The position numbers and the translations under genes are program-made. This document shows positions 6,790 to 16,722 of a DNA stretch of 64,000 nucleotides, in pieces. The stretch lies in contig CAKPZJ010000010.1 of assembly GCA_934204655.1 (NCBI GenBank), forward strand, positions 19,259 to 83,258, read 5' to 3'. The stretch comes from an uncultured Prevotella sp. (GTDB lineage: Bacteria > Bacteroidota > Bacteroidia > Bacteroidales > Bacteroidaceae). Numbering within the stretch: position 1 is the stretch's first letter; each line of letters starts with the position of its first letter. The notes beneath the pieces are model-generated. The model saw only the letters and a program-made list of their open reading frames with translations, did not search any database and had not been told where the DNA came from.

Positions 6790-9594
6790 TTATAACTTGT
6801 CGGACAGATACTTGCCCGTTATACTCTCCTTACATTTCACCATATCCTCAGGCGTTCCCGCAAATACCAAGGAACCGCCCTTGTCGCCTCCGTCAGGTCC
6901 CAAGTCTATCAGCCAGTCGGCACACTTGATGATGTCCATGTTATGTTCTATGATGAGGATAGAGTGGCCCCTCTTGATGAGCGCGTCAAAGGCTCCGAGC
7001 AACCGCTGGATGTCGTGGAAGTGCAGGCCCGTGGTGGGCTCGTCAAAAATGAAGAGCGTGGGGTCGGCCTTTTCCTGTCCTATGAAGTAGGCCAGCTTTA
7101 CGCGCTGGTTCTCGCCCCCCGACAGCGTCGACGAGTTTTGTCCCAGCTTGATATAGCCCAGTCCCACATCCTCCAAGGGCTTCAGCCTGTTCACGATGAC
7201 CTTCTGCTTGTACTGGCCGAAAAACTCGATGGCCTCCGAGATGGTCATATTCAGCACATCGTATATGTTTTTGCCGTGGAAGTTAACCTCCAGAATATCC
7301 TTCTTGAACCGCTTGCCGTGGCAGGCATCACACTCCAGTACCAAGTCGGCCATGAACTGCATCTCGACCGTTATGACACCAGCCCCCTTACACTCCTCGC
7401 ATCGGCCGCCCTCAGCGTTGAACGAGAAGTACTGCGCCGTAAATCCCATCTGCTTAGATAGCGGCTGGTCGGCAAACAGCTGACGTATGGCATCGTACGC
7501 CTTGACATAGGTGGCCGGGTTGGAGCGCGTAGACTTACCTATGGGGTTCTGGTCTACGAACTCTACGTGCTTAATGCTGTCCACGTCGCCCTCCAGGCCC
7601 AGGTATTCGCCTGGCAAGTCGGCCACCTCGTCCAGGTGGCGTTTCAGGGCAGGGTAGAGTATCCCCTTGACGAGCGAGCTTTTACCCGATCCCGACACGC
7701 CGGTTACCACGGTCATTACATTGAGGGGGAATGTGGCATCTATGCCTTTCAGGTTGTTCATCCGGGCCCCTTTAATGGTGATGGAGCGGTTCCACGGCCG
7801 ACGGGCGGTGGGCACGGGTATCTGCTCGTTGCCCGTCAGGTATTTTACCGTGTACGACAGCGGGTACTGAGCCACCGTGGCGGCCGACAGCTGGGCCGTG
7901 TCGCCCTCGAAGACTATCTCGCCACCCAGGCGGCCAGCGTCGGGGCCCACATCTATAAGATAGTCGGCCGCGCGCATTATCTCCTCATCGTGTTCTACTA
8001 CAATCACCGTGTTGCCCAGCTGCTGTAGCTCCTTGAGCACGCTTATCAGTCGGTCCGTGTCGCGGCTGTGCAGTCCTATGGACGGCTCGTCCAGGATATA
8101 GAGCGACCCCACCAGTGAGCTGCCCAGCGCGGTGGTCAGGCTGATGCGCTGCGACTCGCCGCCCGACAGCGTATTAGACTGCCGGTTCAGCGTCAGGTAC
8201 TGCAGACCCACCTCGCACAGGTAGCGTAGTCGGTTGGTAATCTCGGTAATGAGGCGGCGGCTCACCTTCTGCTCGTATTCCGACAGCTGCAGATGGCCGA
8301 ACCACTCCAGCAGGCTGCCTACTGGCATCTGTACCAGGTCGGTAATGCTGCGGCCGTCTATCTTGACCCAGTTGGCCTCCTTTTTCAGTCGGCCGCCATG
8401 ACATTCAGGACACACAGTCTTACCCCGGTAACAGCTGAGCATTACCCGGTACTGTATCTTGTACTGATTGTCCTTGACCATCTGGAAGAAGGCATCGATG
8501 CAGACCCTCTCGCGCACCTCCAGGCCCTTCTCGCTGGGCAGCCCGTGCCAGAGCTGGTCTTTCTCAGCCTGACAGAGCTCGTTGTAAGGCTTGAAGATAG
8601 GGAAATGGTCAGCCTGGGCACGCCGGCAGAACTCTTCTTTCCACATCTTCATCTTCTCGCCATGCCAGCACTTGACACAGCCGTCGTAAACGCTTAGGGT
8701 AGTGTTGGGCACGACCAGTTTCTCGTCGATGCCGATAACACTGCCGAAGCCCTCGCACACAGGGCAGGCGCCAACAGGCGAGTTAAAGGAGAACATGTTG
8801 TCATTGGGTTCCTCGAAGGTGATGCCGTCGGCCTCGAAGCGGGTCGAGAACTCGTAGGACAGCTTGGCGGGCAGGAAGACCAGCACACAGGTGCCGTTGC
8901 CCTCGTACATGGCTGTCTCGGCCGAGTCGGTGAGCCGCGACAGAGTCTCCTTGTCATCGGCCACGCTCAGTCGGTCTACCACCAATGATATGTCGTGGGC
9001 CTCAGGAAGCAGCTCCGGTGCCTCTAACAGGTCGTCTATGCGCGCCAGCTCGCCCTTGACGTAGAGTCGCTGGTAGCCTCCCTGACGGTACATCTCTAAC
9101 TGCTGGGCCACCGATCGGTTCTCGGGAATGTGTAGGGGAGCCAGCACCTGGAACTTGGTACCCGCGTCAAACTGGCGGGTACACGCCACGATGTCCTCGA
9201 CCGAATGGCGCTTTACCTCCTGCCCGCTTACAGGCGAGAAAGTGCGGCCTATGCGGGCGAAGAGCAGGCGCAGATACTCGTATATCTCGGTCGATGTGCC
9301 CACGGTAGAGCGTGGGTTGCGGGCTATGACCCGCTGCTCTATGGCTATAGCAGGCGGCAGACCCTTGATAAAGTCGTACTCGGGTTTGCTCATGCGCCCC
9401 AGAAACTGGCGGGCATAACTGGAGAGCGACTCGACATAGCGGCGCTGACCTTCGGCATAGAGCGTATCGAAGGCCAGCGAACTTTTACCCGAGCCGCTGA
9501 CACCGGCAATAACGATAAACTTATTGCGCGGAATGTTAATGCTTATGTTCTTTAAGTTGTTGACTCTTATGCCTTTTAATTCTATATAATCCAT
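6790..9594 (-). CDS. uvrA: Excinuclease ABC subunit A
   Basis: A 934-residue UvrA with the usual two ABC modules: GVSGSGKSS occurs near residue 31 and again past the middle, each followed by the signature LSGGE (TLSGGESQR and TLSGGENQR) and a Walker B DEP. Zinc-binding CxxC pairs are present (CPVCEG, CPECHG, and CEEC with CDAC). UvrA dimers scan DNA for bulky lesions and load UvrB in nucleotide excision repair. ATG at 9592-9594 (MDYIELKG) is chosen as start; an in-frame extension to 9666 lacks family similarity. It is the fourth gene of the run headed by the pdx regulator, 104 bases after pdxT, so it may also have its own promoter, but none is clear. Confidence 0.95.
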   Translation of the reverse strand: MDYIELKGIRVNNLKNISINIPRNKFIVIAGVSGSGKSSLAFDTLYAEGQRRYVESLSSYARQFLGRMSKPEYDFIKGLPPAIAIEQRVIARNPRSTVGTSTEIYEYLRLLFARIGRTFSPVSGQEVKRHSVEDIVACTRQFDAGTKFQVLAPLHIPENRSVAQQLEMYRQGGYQRLYVKGELARIDDLLEAPELLPEAHDISLVVDRLSVADDKETLSRLTDSAETAMYEGNGTCVLVFLPAKLSYEFSTRFEADGITFEEPNDNMFSFNSPVGACPVCEGFGSVIGIDEKLVVPNTTLSVYDGCVKCWHGEKMKMWKEEFCRRAQADHFPIFKPYNELCQAEKDQLWHGLPSEKGLEVRERVCIDAFFQMVKDNQYKIQYRVMLSCYRGKTVCPECHGGRLKKEANWVKIDGRSITDLVQMPVGSLLEWFGHLQLSEYEQKVSRRLITEITNRLRYLCEVGLQYLTLNRQSNTLSGGESQRISLTTALGSSLVGSLYILDEPSIGLHSRDTDRLISVLKELQQLGNTVIVVEHDEEIMRAADYLIDVGPDAGRLGGEIVFEGDTAQLSAATVAQYPLSYTVKYLTGNEQIPVPTARRPWNRSITIKGARMNNLKGIDATFPLNVMTVVTGVSGSGKSSLVKGILYPALKRHLDEVADLPGEYLGLEGDVDSIKHVEFVDQNPIGKSTRSNPATYVKAYDAIRQLFADQPLSKQMGFTAQYFSFNAEGGRCEECKGAGVITVEMQFMADLVLECDACHGKRFKKDILEVNFHGKNIYDVLNMTISEAIEFFGQYKQKVIVNRLKPLEDVGLGYIKLGQNSSTLSGGENQRVKLAYFIGQEKADPTLFIFDEPTTGLHFHDIQRLLGAFDALIKRGHSILIIEHNMDIIKCADWLIDLGPDGGDKGGSLVFAGTPEDMVKCKESITGKYLSDKL

Positions 9595-9698
9595 AGTGAC
9601 GCTAACCTGCATTAGATAAATACAAAAGCCATCTACAGCCGTGGCGATGTCCTCGCCATGGGCCATAGATGACTCTATACTATTAGTAGATACACATG

Positions 9699-10259
9699 CT
9701 ATAAGCTAAGGAACAAGCGGTGTATCGCTTCAGACTCATTGAGCTCGGGGTGGAACGAGGTAACTATCTGGCGGCCCTGCCGGGCAGCCACGATGTTGCC
9801 GTCTACCTGAGCCAACACCTCTACGCCATCGCCCACCGACTGGATGTAGGGCGCGCGGATAAAGGTCATGGGTATGGGGGTGTCTATGCCCTTGAACGGA
9901 GCCACTGTGTAGAAACTGCCTAACTGCCGGCCGTAAGCATTGCGGCGCACGGTGATGTCCATAGTGGCCAGCCCTGGGTTGGTCTCATTCTCTATGTGCT
10001 TGGCCAGCAGTATCATGCCGGCGCAGGTACCGAATGTGGGCATGCCGCCCTCAATGGCTTCGCGCAGGGGCTCCATGAGTCCCGTATCGTGGAGCAGCTT
10101 GCGCAGCGTGGTGCTCTCGCCACCGGGGATGATGAGTCCGTCGAATGGGCGGTCTATGTCTTTCAACTGCCTGATTTCGAACGGCTCGGCCCCGATGCGT
10201 TCCAGCATCTGTTCGTGCTCTATAAACGCGCCCTGAAGGGCTAATACTCCTATTCTCAT
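9699..10259 (-). CDS. pdxT: Pyridoxal 5'-phosphate synthase, glutaminase subunit
   Basis: A 186-residue class I glutamine amidotransferase. The nucleophile is the Cys in [10 protein letters not shown] near residue 79, and the His-Glu pair lies in FHPEL near the end; the oxyanion loop is PGGEST near 46. PdxT releases ammonia from glutamine and channels it to PdxS to make PLP. Its start codon overlaps the stop of pdxS (ATGA), so the two subunits are translationally coupled. Length and motifs are normal. Confidence 0.96.
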   Translation of the reverse strand: MRIGVLALQGAFIEHEQMLERIGAEPFEIRQLKDIDRPFDGLIIPGGESTTLRKLLHDTGLMEPLREAIEGGMPTFGTCAGMILLAKHIENETNPGLATMDITVRRNAYGRQLGSFYTVAPFKGIDTPIPMTFIRAPYIQSVGDGVEVLAQVDGNIVAARQGRQIVTSFHPELNESEAIHRLFLSL

Positions 10260-11131
10260 TTTCCGCGCTCGGCCATTAACAGCTCTATTTCCTGCTCGTT
10301 GATGCCTACCATGGCCTCGCCTAAGTCTTCGCTGAGCTCTGCCAGCTTGGCTGGGTCGTTATAGTTGGTCACGGCCTGTACGATGGCGGCGGCGCGCTTG
10401 GCGGGGTTGCCGCTCTTGAAGATGCCGCTACCAACGAATACGCCCTCAGCGCCCAGCTGCATCATCAGGGCAGCATCGGCAGGTGTGGCCACGCCACCGG
10501 CGGCAAAGTTGACCACGGGCAGCTTACCGTTCTTATGTACATACTCTACCAGGTCATAAGGTACCTGGAGCTGCTTGGCTGCTTCAAAGAGCTCGTCATC
10601 GCGCATGCTTACCAGACGACGTATCTCGCTCTGCATCAGGCGCATGTGGCTTACGGCCTGAACCACGTCGCCAGTACCGGGCTCGCCCTTGGTACGTATC
10701 ATGGTGGCTCCCTCGGCTATACGGCGCAGTGCCTCGCCTAAGTTCTTGGCTCCGCAGACAAAGGGAACGTCAAACTTGGTCTTGTCGATGTGGTATATGT
10801 TGTCGGCGGGCGATAGTACCTCGCTCTCGTCGATGTAGTCTATCTCGATGGCCTGCAGTATCTGGGCCTCGGCTATGTGGCCTATACGGCACTTGGCCAT
10901 GACAGGTATGCTTACGGCTTCCTGGATACCCTTAATCATCTTGGGGTCGCTCATGCGCGATACGCCACCGGCAGCACGTATGTCGGCGGGAATACGCTCC
11001 AGTGCCATTACTGCGCAGGCACCTGCTGCCTCGGCTATGCGGGCCTGCTCGGGGGTAGTTACGTCCATGATTACACCGCCCTTGAGCATCTGTGCCAGGT
11101 TGCGGTTCAGTGTTTGTCTTTCTGTTGTCAT
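10256..11131 (-). CDS. pdxS: Pyridoxal 5'-phosphate synthase, synthase subunit
   Basis: A 291-residue PdxS. It has the family segments [27 protein letters not shown] and the phosphate loop KGEPGTGDV near residue 148-156, with the two catalytic lysines expected in [12 protein letters not shown] and RTKGEPG regions. PdxS condenses ribose 5-phosphate, glyceraldehyde 3-phosphate and ammonia into PLP as part of a 12+12 complex with PdxT. Its ATG overlaps the TGA of the ThiD-like/AraC regulator gene, and its stop overlaps pdxT, so all three form one tightly packed operon. Confidence 0.97.
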   Translation of the reverse strand: MTTERQTLNRNLAQMLKGGVIMDVTTPEQARIAEAAGACAVMALERIPADIRAAGGVSRMSDPKMIKGIQEAVSIPVMAKCRIGHIAEAQILQAIEIDYIDESEVLSPADNIYHIDKTKFDVPFVCGAKNLGEALRRIAEGATMIRTKGEPGTGDVVQAVSHMRLMQSEIRRLVSMRDDELFEAAKQLQVPYDLVEYVHKNGKLPVVNFAAGGVATPADAALMMQLGAEGVFVGSGIFKSGNPAKRAAAIVQAVTNYNDPAKLAELSEDLGEAMVGINEQEIELLMAERGK

Positions 11132-12069
11132 TTTATATGATTTTTACGATAATTACTTGGTGTATCACCTGTTATCCTCTTGAATAGCTTGGTAAAGTGG
11201 GCCTGCGAGGAGAACTTGTAGCCATTGGCTATCTCCTGTATGGTCTGGTCGGTGGCCTGCAGCTCGTGCTCGAGGGCCTCTATCAGTTTCTGCTCTATCA
11301 GCGCCTTGGGGGTGAGCCCGCATACGCGGTTGGTAACCTGTCCCAGATAGCGGCTGGTCACGTTGAGATAGTCAGCATAGAACGCCACATCACTGCGTTG
11401 CCTGATGTAGGCCGTTATGGCTTTCAGGAAGTCGCGGTACAGCTCGGCGCTGCGGCTGTGGGTCTGTCCCTCCTGCGGGGCCTTGATCTTGATGTACTCC
11501 GTGGCTTTCTGCCGGGCCTCGGCCATGGTGTGGCCCGTGGCCAAGTAGTAGGCTATGGCGGTCGAGGTCTGGTTGGCCAGTCCGTGAATGGCCGTGTCGT
11601 CCAGGAGGTAGACCGTGTCGAACGCTGAGGTGCCCAGTATCTGCCGCGACTCCTTGCGCCGCATCACTATCAGCGAGCACAGGGGCAGCAGCTGGTGCCG
11701 TATCATGCCTATGAGATGGCTCTCCATAAGCAGGTCGCCATTGCTGGAGAATACGACGGGATCGTAGAGCACGTAGGCAGGCTTGTAGCGCTGCAGGAAA
11801 CTGACGATGACCGACAGGGTGTCCAACCGCCGTACCATACCTATCTTCACTATGTCGGGCTGAGTATCGTTGGCGATGGCCTCTATCTGGTTGGCCACCG
11901 TGCTGGCCGGTATGTCGAAAAACTCCTGTATGCCCAGCGTGTTCTGAATGGTGAGGCTGGTAATGACCGATACCACCCGACCGCCCAATTCGGTAATGGC
12001 CCGGATGTCGGCCTGCACACCAGAGCCCCCGGTGCTGTCAGAACCCGTTATGGTCAGTATCGTACTCAT
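11128..12069 (-). CDS. AraC-family regulator with a degenerate ThiD-like sensor domain
   Basis: A 313-residue fusion. Residues 1 to about 195 align with hydroxymethylpyrimidine/pyridoxine kinases (ThiD): [16 protein letters not shown] at 7-22, TIQNTLG near 40-46 with the pocket Gln42, KIGMV with Met78, and YDPVV at 102-106. The segment that should carry KGGH is missing, and the catalytic HGTGCTLSAAI loop is replaced by [11 protein letters not shown] (162-172), so phosphoryl transfer is unlikely. Residues about 210-313 are an AraC-type double helix-turn-helix ([18 protein letters not shown]). The gene is first in the operon and overlaps pdxS by 4 bases. I infer a B6 vitamer or pyrimidine sensor that controls pdxST. 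Domain calls are firm; the ligand is not known. Confidence 0.88.
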   Translation of the reverse strand: MSTILTITGSDSTGGSGVQADIRAITELGGRVVSVITSLTIQNTLGIQEFFDIPASTVANQIEAIANDTQPDIVKIGMVRRLDTLSVIVSFLQRYKPAYVLYDPVVFSSNGDLLMESHLIGMIRHQLLPLCSLIVMRRKESRQILGTSAFDTVYLLDDTAIHGLANQTSTAIAYYLATGHTMAEARQKATEYIKIKAPQEGQTHSRSAELYRDFLKAITAYIRQRSDVAFYADYLNVTSRYLGQVTNRVCGLTPKALIEQKLIEALEHELQATDQTIQEIANGYKFSSQAHFTKLFKRITGDTPSNYRKNHIK

Positions 12070-12089
12070 CGTTGCTTTCTAAGACGTTG

Positions 12090-12120
12090 CAAAATAAAAC
12101 ATATTTTCTGATATGACAAA
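12090..12120 (-). promoter_or_regulatory. Near-consensus promoter of the pdx operon
   Basis: On the minus strand TTTG (12117-12120), a 19-base spacer, then TTATTTTG (12090-12097; one mismatch to TAnnTTTG), about 20 bases upstream of the regulator start. Confidence 0.6.
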
Positions 12121-12279
12121 GATTTGTTCGTGAAAAGACAATAAAAACGGCGATTTTGATAAAAACTGTTTCACCCATGGTAGCTATGGGGCGCATTGTG
12201 GCCCTCATGGGGTGGCTATACATTATTATATCTATAGGGCGGAGCCTCAATCTGGCCGTGGCGGTGGTACCCCAAATAG

Positions 12280-12362
12280 TGAAGACCGGCCATTAGAAAC
12301 GTAAAGACGGCTCCCAGCTTGCTAATGACCGTCATTAGCAAGCTGGGAGCCGTCTTTAGAAA
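12280..12362. repeat. Modular intergenic repeat, copy C, with a perfect 28-bp inverted repeat
   Basis: Between the pdx regulator and the S9 peptidase. It contains GAAGACCGGCCATTAGAAA and the inverted pair at 12302-12329 and 12331-12358, both arms carrying the core CTGGGAGCCGTCTTTA. Related copies are at 23641 and 42175. The stem lies downstream of the S9 peptidase gene and may act as its terminator. Confidence 0.8.
12302..12358 (-). terminator. Long hairpin downstream of the S9 peptidase gene
   Basis: A perfect 28-bp inverted repeat with a one-base loop, 68 bases after the stop codon. The following minus-strand sequence has only a short T-rich run, so termination is possible but not certain. 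Confidence 0.55.
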
Positions 12363-12425
12363 TGGGGTGGTGGTGGCGGCCGTTGGCGCAGCCCTCAGGG
12401 GCTGGCTGCCGGCCAGGGCCATGCC

Positions 12426-15230
12426 TTAGTACACCTTCACCGCTTTGCCATTGATGATGTATGGTGTCTGCGGTTTCATCCATTCGGGCATGGGAGCACC
12501 CTTCAGGTAGTAGTCGAAGAAGTCAGAGAGACGCGCGCTGAGGTCTTTGGTGTTCTTGCGGTTAATCAGGTTGTGGCCCTCACGGTTGTACTCCAACAGC
12601 CAGGCTGGTTTGCCCAGGCGGCGCAGGCCCATAAACATCTCAATGCCCTGATAGTAAGGTACGGCACCATCAGCGTTGTTGTGCATGATGAGGACAGGCG
12701 TCTTAACCTTAGGGAAGTCGAACAGGGGAGAGTTCTCGATGTATAGGTCGTAGCCACTCCACAAGTCCTTGCCTATGCGGCTCTGCGTCTGTTCGTACTG
12801 GAACTGGCGGCTCATGCCCGAGCCCCAGCGTATGCCGCCATAGGCGCTCGTCATGTTACACACAGGGGCACCGGCACCAGCGGCAGCGAACATATCGGTG
12901 TGGGCAATGAGGTAGGCCACCTGGTAGCCGCCCCAGCTCTGGCCCTGGATGGCCATGTGCTTGCTGTCTATCCACTTGTAGGCCGTCAGGGCCTTGGCAC
13001 CAGCCACTATACAGTTGTAGGCCGACTTGCCGGGATGTCCATCCTTGTACACGATGTCTGGAACGAACACCACGTAGCCGTTGCTGACAAAGTAGGCTAT
13101 GTTAATGATGCTTCGGCTGGGCGCGGGAGTCTTGTAGGTGTACAGGGTCTCGCTGTTGCGCTCGTAGAAGTATATCATTACGGGATACTTCTTGGCCGGG
13201 TCAAAGTTGTCGGGCTTGTATAGGATGCCATCGAGCTTGGTTCCGTCAAACGCCTTCCACTGGAACAACTCGGCTGAGCCCCACAGGTAGTCCTGCTGCT
13301 GTGGATTGATGGCGCTGAGCCGCTGGGTGTCGCTCCCGTGCCCGAGATACAGGTCCATGGGCTCTCGGAAATTGCCCCGGCGCACCAGATAGCTGTCGGC
13401 CGAGTCGGCCAGGGCGAAGTTGGTGTAGCTGTATTTGCCGTAGAGCACGTTGCGCACGTGGCCCTCGAAGTCAGTCTGGGCGATGCCGTTCTCCTTGGTA
13501 CGGTAGTTGAACACCCGCAGGTACACGGGGCGTGTGCGGTCTATGCCGGGCTGGTCGCCAAAGCGGCGTGTGTTGATGTACCGGTACTGGATACTGTCCT
13601 GGCGGCCCTTGCCACCCGTTAGGCTGAAGGGCTTGCCGCCCTGGACGGGCACATACCACAGGTCGAACCGGTCGGTGAGCACCACGCCATGGCCGTCGGC
13701 CGTCCACTCTACACCCGAGTAGGGCGTGGCGTAGATGGGCACGTCATTGTCCTCGTTGTACATCTTCACCCCGAGCTGGGCGCTGATGTTGGTTATCTTG
13801 CGGGTCGATGTGTCGATGAGCATCCACTGACCTTTCTCTAAGTCGAAGTACACGGCATACTTGCCGTCGGGCGATATAGACTCGCCCACCATCTTGCCCT
13901 CGGTGAGGGGCGTGTGGCGGCCGGTGTTCAGGTCTACCAGCGACAGGCGGTTCACCACCACCTGGTTCCACTGTTGCTCCAGGACGCGCCCCGTCTTATC
14001 AGATGACAGGCCAATGCGGTCGTTGGGGCCGTCAGAGGTACGCACTATGTCGTAGTAAGACCGTCCTATTTGCACGGCCTTGCCCTCGTCGTTCACCGTG
14101 CAGGTCACGCAGCTCGTGCCGTTCTTCAGCTCGCCCACCTTGAACATCGGTGGAATCAGGTCGGCATCATACCGCCATATATTGGGCTCCGCGGTCTCGA
14201 AGTCGTACTGGTCCTTGGCATCGGGAGCCACGTATGGCTGTATTCCGAAGTATATCCGGTTGGTGCGGCCGTTGTAACGGGGATTGGACTTGTCGGTAAG
14301 GCCCCAGCCCTGGATGAGCTGGGCCGACTCGTCGCTGCTTACCACCGTGCGCAGGCCACCGCCTATGCAGTACTCGTACAGACTGCAGTGCTTGCTGCCC
14401 GTGGTAGTGGTGTCGTTGGCTGCCATGAATAGCAGGCGGTCGCCCTGGCGGTTGAACTTCAGGCCCGTAATGTACTTGGCCTTGGCCGATATGTCGCTTG
14501 TGGCCTGCTGTTGCAGGTCCATCAGTCTCAGCACGTTGCTGTCCTTACTGTCCTTGGCCACATAGACCATCCATCGGCTGTCGGGGGTTACCTCGTAGGC
14601 CGCCGCGTAGTGTACGCGCAGCGTGTCGCCCGTGGCCAGGTAGTATATCATCATGTCGTTGGCCGCATCCTTATTCACCTTGGGCGCCTCGGGTGCCTTT
14701 TCGCCCTTCTTGGCTTTCTTGGCCTTTTTGCCCTTGGTGGCTGTGGCGGCGGCCGTGGTGGGCAGTGTCTTGGTGCTGAGGCCGAAGAGCACGGCCGACT
14801 GCGCATCGCGCCCCATCTTATAGCCGGTAACCTTGGCAAACTTGGTTATCTGCCCATCGGCCGTGGCTATGATGACCAGCGAGTCCTTGGGCATGTCCTC
14901 GGCTTTCTTCTTCTTAATCTTGGCGTTGCGCGTTTCGGCATAGGTAGGCTTTATCAGTGCCACCACATGGGTCTCGTCGGCCGTTATCTGTGGCCGGTAG
15001 CCCCGTGGTATGACCGTAGTCTGCCCTGTCTGGTTGTTTCTTACGTAGAGATGGCCATCGCCATCCTGTGGGTTTACTTCCCAGGCGGTAACCTTGCCAA
15101 AGGCCGACAGGGTAGAGGCTCCTACGCTCTGCCAGCTATCGTACACCGAGTGGGTAAGCGGTTTCTTCTGGCAGAACGACGACTGCCAGCCGGCTGCCAG
15201 TAGCAATGTAAGTGTGAAAAAATTGCGCAT
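12426..15230 (-). CDS. Secreted S9-family (prolyl oligopeptidase-like) peptidase
   Basis: A 934-residue exported serine peptidase. Residues 1-20 are a signal peptide (FFTLTLLLAAGWQSSFC), followed by a long beta-propeller region and a C-terminal alpha/beta-hydrolase domain. The catalytic triad is visible: Ser765 in GQSWGGY, Asp854 in NNADGAVP and His886 in NREGHN. Such enzymes cleave short peptides, often after Pro or Ala, in the periplasm of asaccharolytic or protein-using Bacteroidales. An odd feature is a Lys/Ala-rich insert near residue 165-180 (KGKKAKKAKKGEKAPEAPK) in the propeller. It stands alone with its own promoter (TACCTTTG, 15290-15297) and a hairpin after it. Confidence 0.92.
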   Translation of the reverse strand: MRNFFTLTLLLAAGWQSSFCQKKPLTHSVYDSWQSVGASTLSAFGKVTAWEVNPQDGDGHLYVRNNQTGQTTVIPRGYRPQITADETHVVALIKPTYAETRNAKIKKKKAEDMPKDSLVIIATADGQITKFAKVTGYKMGRDAQSAVLFGLSTKTLPTTAAATATKGKKAKKAKKGEKAPEAPKVNKDAANDMMIYYLATGDTLRVHYAAAYEVTPDSRWMVYVAKDSKDSNVLRLMDLQQQATSDISAKAKYITGLKFNRQGDRLLFMAANDTTTTGSKHCSLYEYCIGGGLRTVVSSDESAQLIQGWGLTDKSNPRYNGRTNRIYFGIQPYVAPDAKDQYDFETAEPNIWRYDADLIPPMFKVGELKNGTSCVTCTVNDEGKAVQIGRSYYDIVRTSDGPNDRIGLSSDKTGRVLEQQWNQVVVNRLSLVDLNTGRHTPLTEGKMVGESISPDGKYAVYFDLEKGQWMLIDTSTRKITNISAQLGVKMYNEDNDVPIYATPYSGVEWTADGHGVVLTDRFDLWYVPVQGGKPFSLTGGKGRQDSIQYRYINTRRFGDQPGIDRTRPVYLRVFNYRTKENGIAQTDFEGHVRNVLYGKYSYTNFALADSADSYLVRRGNFREPMDLYLGHGSDTQRLSAINPQQQDYLWGSAELFQWKAFDGTKLDGILYKPDNFDPAKKYPVMIYFYERNSETLYTYKTPAPSRSIINIAYFVSNGYVVFVPDIVYKDGHPGKSAYNCIVAGAKALTAYKWIDSKHMAIQGQSWGGYQVAYLIAHTDMFAAAGAGAPVCNMTSAYGGIRWGSGMSRQFQYEQTQSRIGKDLWSGYDLYIENSPLFDFPKVKTPVLIMHNNADGAVPYYQGIEMFMGLRRLGKPAWLLEYNREGHNLINRKNTKDLSARLSDFFDYYLKGAPMPEWMKPQTPYIINGKAVKVY

Positions 15231-15289
15231 ATCTTTTGAATGATTTAGTCTGATGAATTTATGATTATGCTTTGAGCTATATATGTTTA

Positions 15290-15297
15290 CAAAGGTA
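15290..15297 (-). promoter_or_regulatory. -7 box of the S9 peptidase gene
   Basis: TACCTTTG on the minus strand, 60 bases before the start codon. Confidence 0.7.
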
Positions 15298-15406
15298 CGA
15301 ATAAAATGGCGGCTGTGTGAGCCGCGGTCATGGTTTTTGTCAAAATCTATAGCTTAAAGTTGTTTTTTGCAGCAACTTCCTGCCCCGCAGGGCCATTTAA
15401 AAGAGC

Positions 15407-15444
15407 AACGGCCAACCAGAACCTTGCAGTACTGGTTGGCCGTT
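15407..15444 (-). terminator. Terminator of mltG
   Basis: AACGGCCAACCAG and CTGGTTGGCCGTT form a perfect 13-bp stem with a 12-base loop, followed on the minus strand by GCTCTTTT. It begins 31 bases after the mltG stop codon. Confidence 0.85.
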
Positions 15445-15474
15445 GGCCATCGGTTATCGTTAGTGGGGTGGGGG

Positions 15475-16521
15475 TTACTTGATGCCCCGCTCGTTGAGCG
15501 CCTTGCTGTATTTGGCGGCGTTGGCCTGGTGCTCGGCATACGTGCGGGCAAAGTTGTGGGTACCGCTGAAGTCTTCCTTGGCACACATGTACAGGTAGGG
15601 GTGGTGTACCAGGTTGAGCACGGCATCGATGCCAGCCACCGAGGGTACGCGGATGGGCCCTGGAGGCAGTCCCACGTTGGTATAGGTATTGTAGGGACTC
15701 TTAGTCTGCAGCATATTGTGGTAAATGCGCTTCAGCTCGAACTGCTTGAGGGCAAACTTGATGGTGGGGTCGGCTTGCAGCGGCATGCCGTTAGGGTATT
15801 CGGCGTCCCTTACGTTCAGCCGGTTGTAATACATACCCGCTATCATCGGCTTCTCGGCATTGTTGGCCGTCTCTTCATCTACTATACTGGCCAGGGTCAT
15901 CACCTGTTCTGGGGAGAGGCCCAGGGCCTTGGCCTTTTGGGTTCGCTCGTCGTTCCAGAACCTCCGGCTCTCTTTCTGCATACGCTTTAGCAGTTTATCC
16001 AGGGTGATATTCCAGTAAATGTCGTACGTATTGGGTATAAACATACACACCATTGTCTCCGGAGTGTACCCGTATGACTTGCAGGTATCTGGGTTGGTCA
16101 GCGCCGTGGTCAGTTGGCTGTCGCTTAGCATGAGTTTCTTGGCCAGTTCGGCCGACAGGTCTTCTACGGTTCTCACCGAGGGTATGGTTACGCTTATGGG
16201 GGTCTGCATGCCGGCTTTCAGATGGCGGAAGAGCATCAGCGCACCTATGTGAGTATCTATCTCGTAGCGGCCGGTCTTGATGTTGTCCTTGTAAGCCCCA
16301 TGCTTGGCCAGGGTGCTGAACCCCTGCATGCCATGTCTGGACGCTATGGGCGTCAACTTGGCAAATACTGAGTCAATGTTGTCATCCTGATCTATGTAGA
16401 GGTACTGGGTGGTCGGCATGGCCGAAAAGGCAGAGATAAAGTAATAGTACATGAATAGCACGATAACTGCGAGGCACGCCCCGGCAGGTATCAGATATTT
16501 TTTCTTCTTTACTACATACAT
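15475..16521 (-). CDS. mltG: Endolytic peptidoglycan transglycosylase MltG
   Basis: A 348-residue YceG/MltG protein. A basic start (VVKKKKY) is followed by one transmembrane helix at about residues 10-30, then a LysM-like region and the lytic domain. The catalytic glutamate is Glu217 in ASIVDEETA; the LQADPTIKFAL and NVGLPPGPI motifs are also present. MltG cleaves nascent glycan strands at the inner membrane and is thought to set their length. The gene has its own promoter and a hairpin in its 5' leader, and it is divergent from gph. Confidence 0.95.
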   Translation of the reverse strand: MYVVKKKKYLIPAGACLAVIVLFMYYYFISAFSAMPTTQYLYIDQDDNIDSVFAKLTPIASRHGMQGFSTLAKHGAYKDNIKTGRYEIDTHIGALMLFRHLKAGMQTPISVTIPSVRTVEDLSAELAKKLMLSDSQLTTALTNPDTCKSYGYTPETMVCMFIPNTYDIYWNITLDKLLKRMQKESRRFWNDERTQKAKALGLSPEQVMTLASIVDEETANNAEKPMIAGMYYNRLNVRDAEYPNGMPLQADPTIKFALKQFELKRIYHNMLQTKSPYNTYTNVGLPPGPIRVPSVAGIDAVLNLVHHPYLYMCAKEDFSGTHNFARTYAEHQANAAKYSKALNERGIK

Positions 16522-16567
16522 ACTTGTACTTATTTTGAGTTTATATACATCTTATTATATATAGGAG

Positions 16568-16608
16568 AGCGCCACAGGGGTGGTGGCGCTTATTCCGGTG
16601 CAAAGATA
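16568..16608 (-). promoter_or_regulatory. mltG promoter and leader hairpin
   Basis: TATCTTTG on the minus strand (16601-16608) is the -7 box. Just downstream, AGCGCCAC and GTGGCGCT (16568-16575 with 16583-16590) form an 8-bp hairpin in the leader, about 50 bases before the start codon, followed by a copy of the AT-rich intergenic element (16549-16565). Confidence 0.65.
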
Positions 16609-16652
16609 CAAAAACTTTAAACGGCTCGGTGTGGCGTATAGATTTTTTTTGC

Positions 16653-16660
16653 TAACTTTG
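16653..16660 (+). promoter_or_regulatory. -7 box of gph
   Basis: TAACTTTG, 63 bases before the gph start codon; no clear -33 TTTG. Confidence 0.65.
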
Positions 16661-16722
16661 CTTAAAATTATGGTGAAGGATAACTTTTTGCTCTTTGCCA
16701 GGGAGATAACAGAGATAATAAG

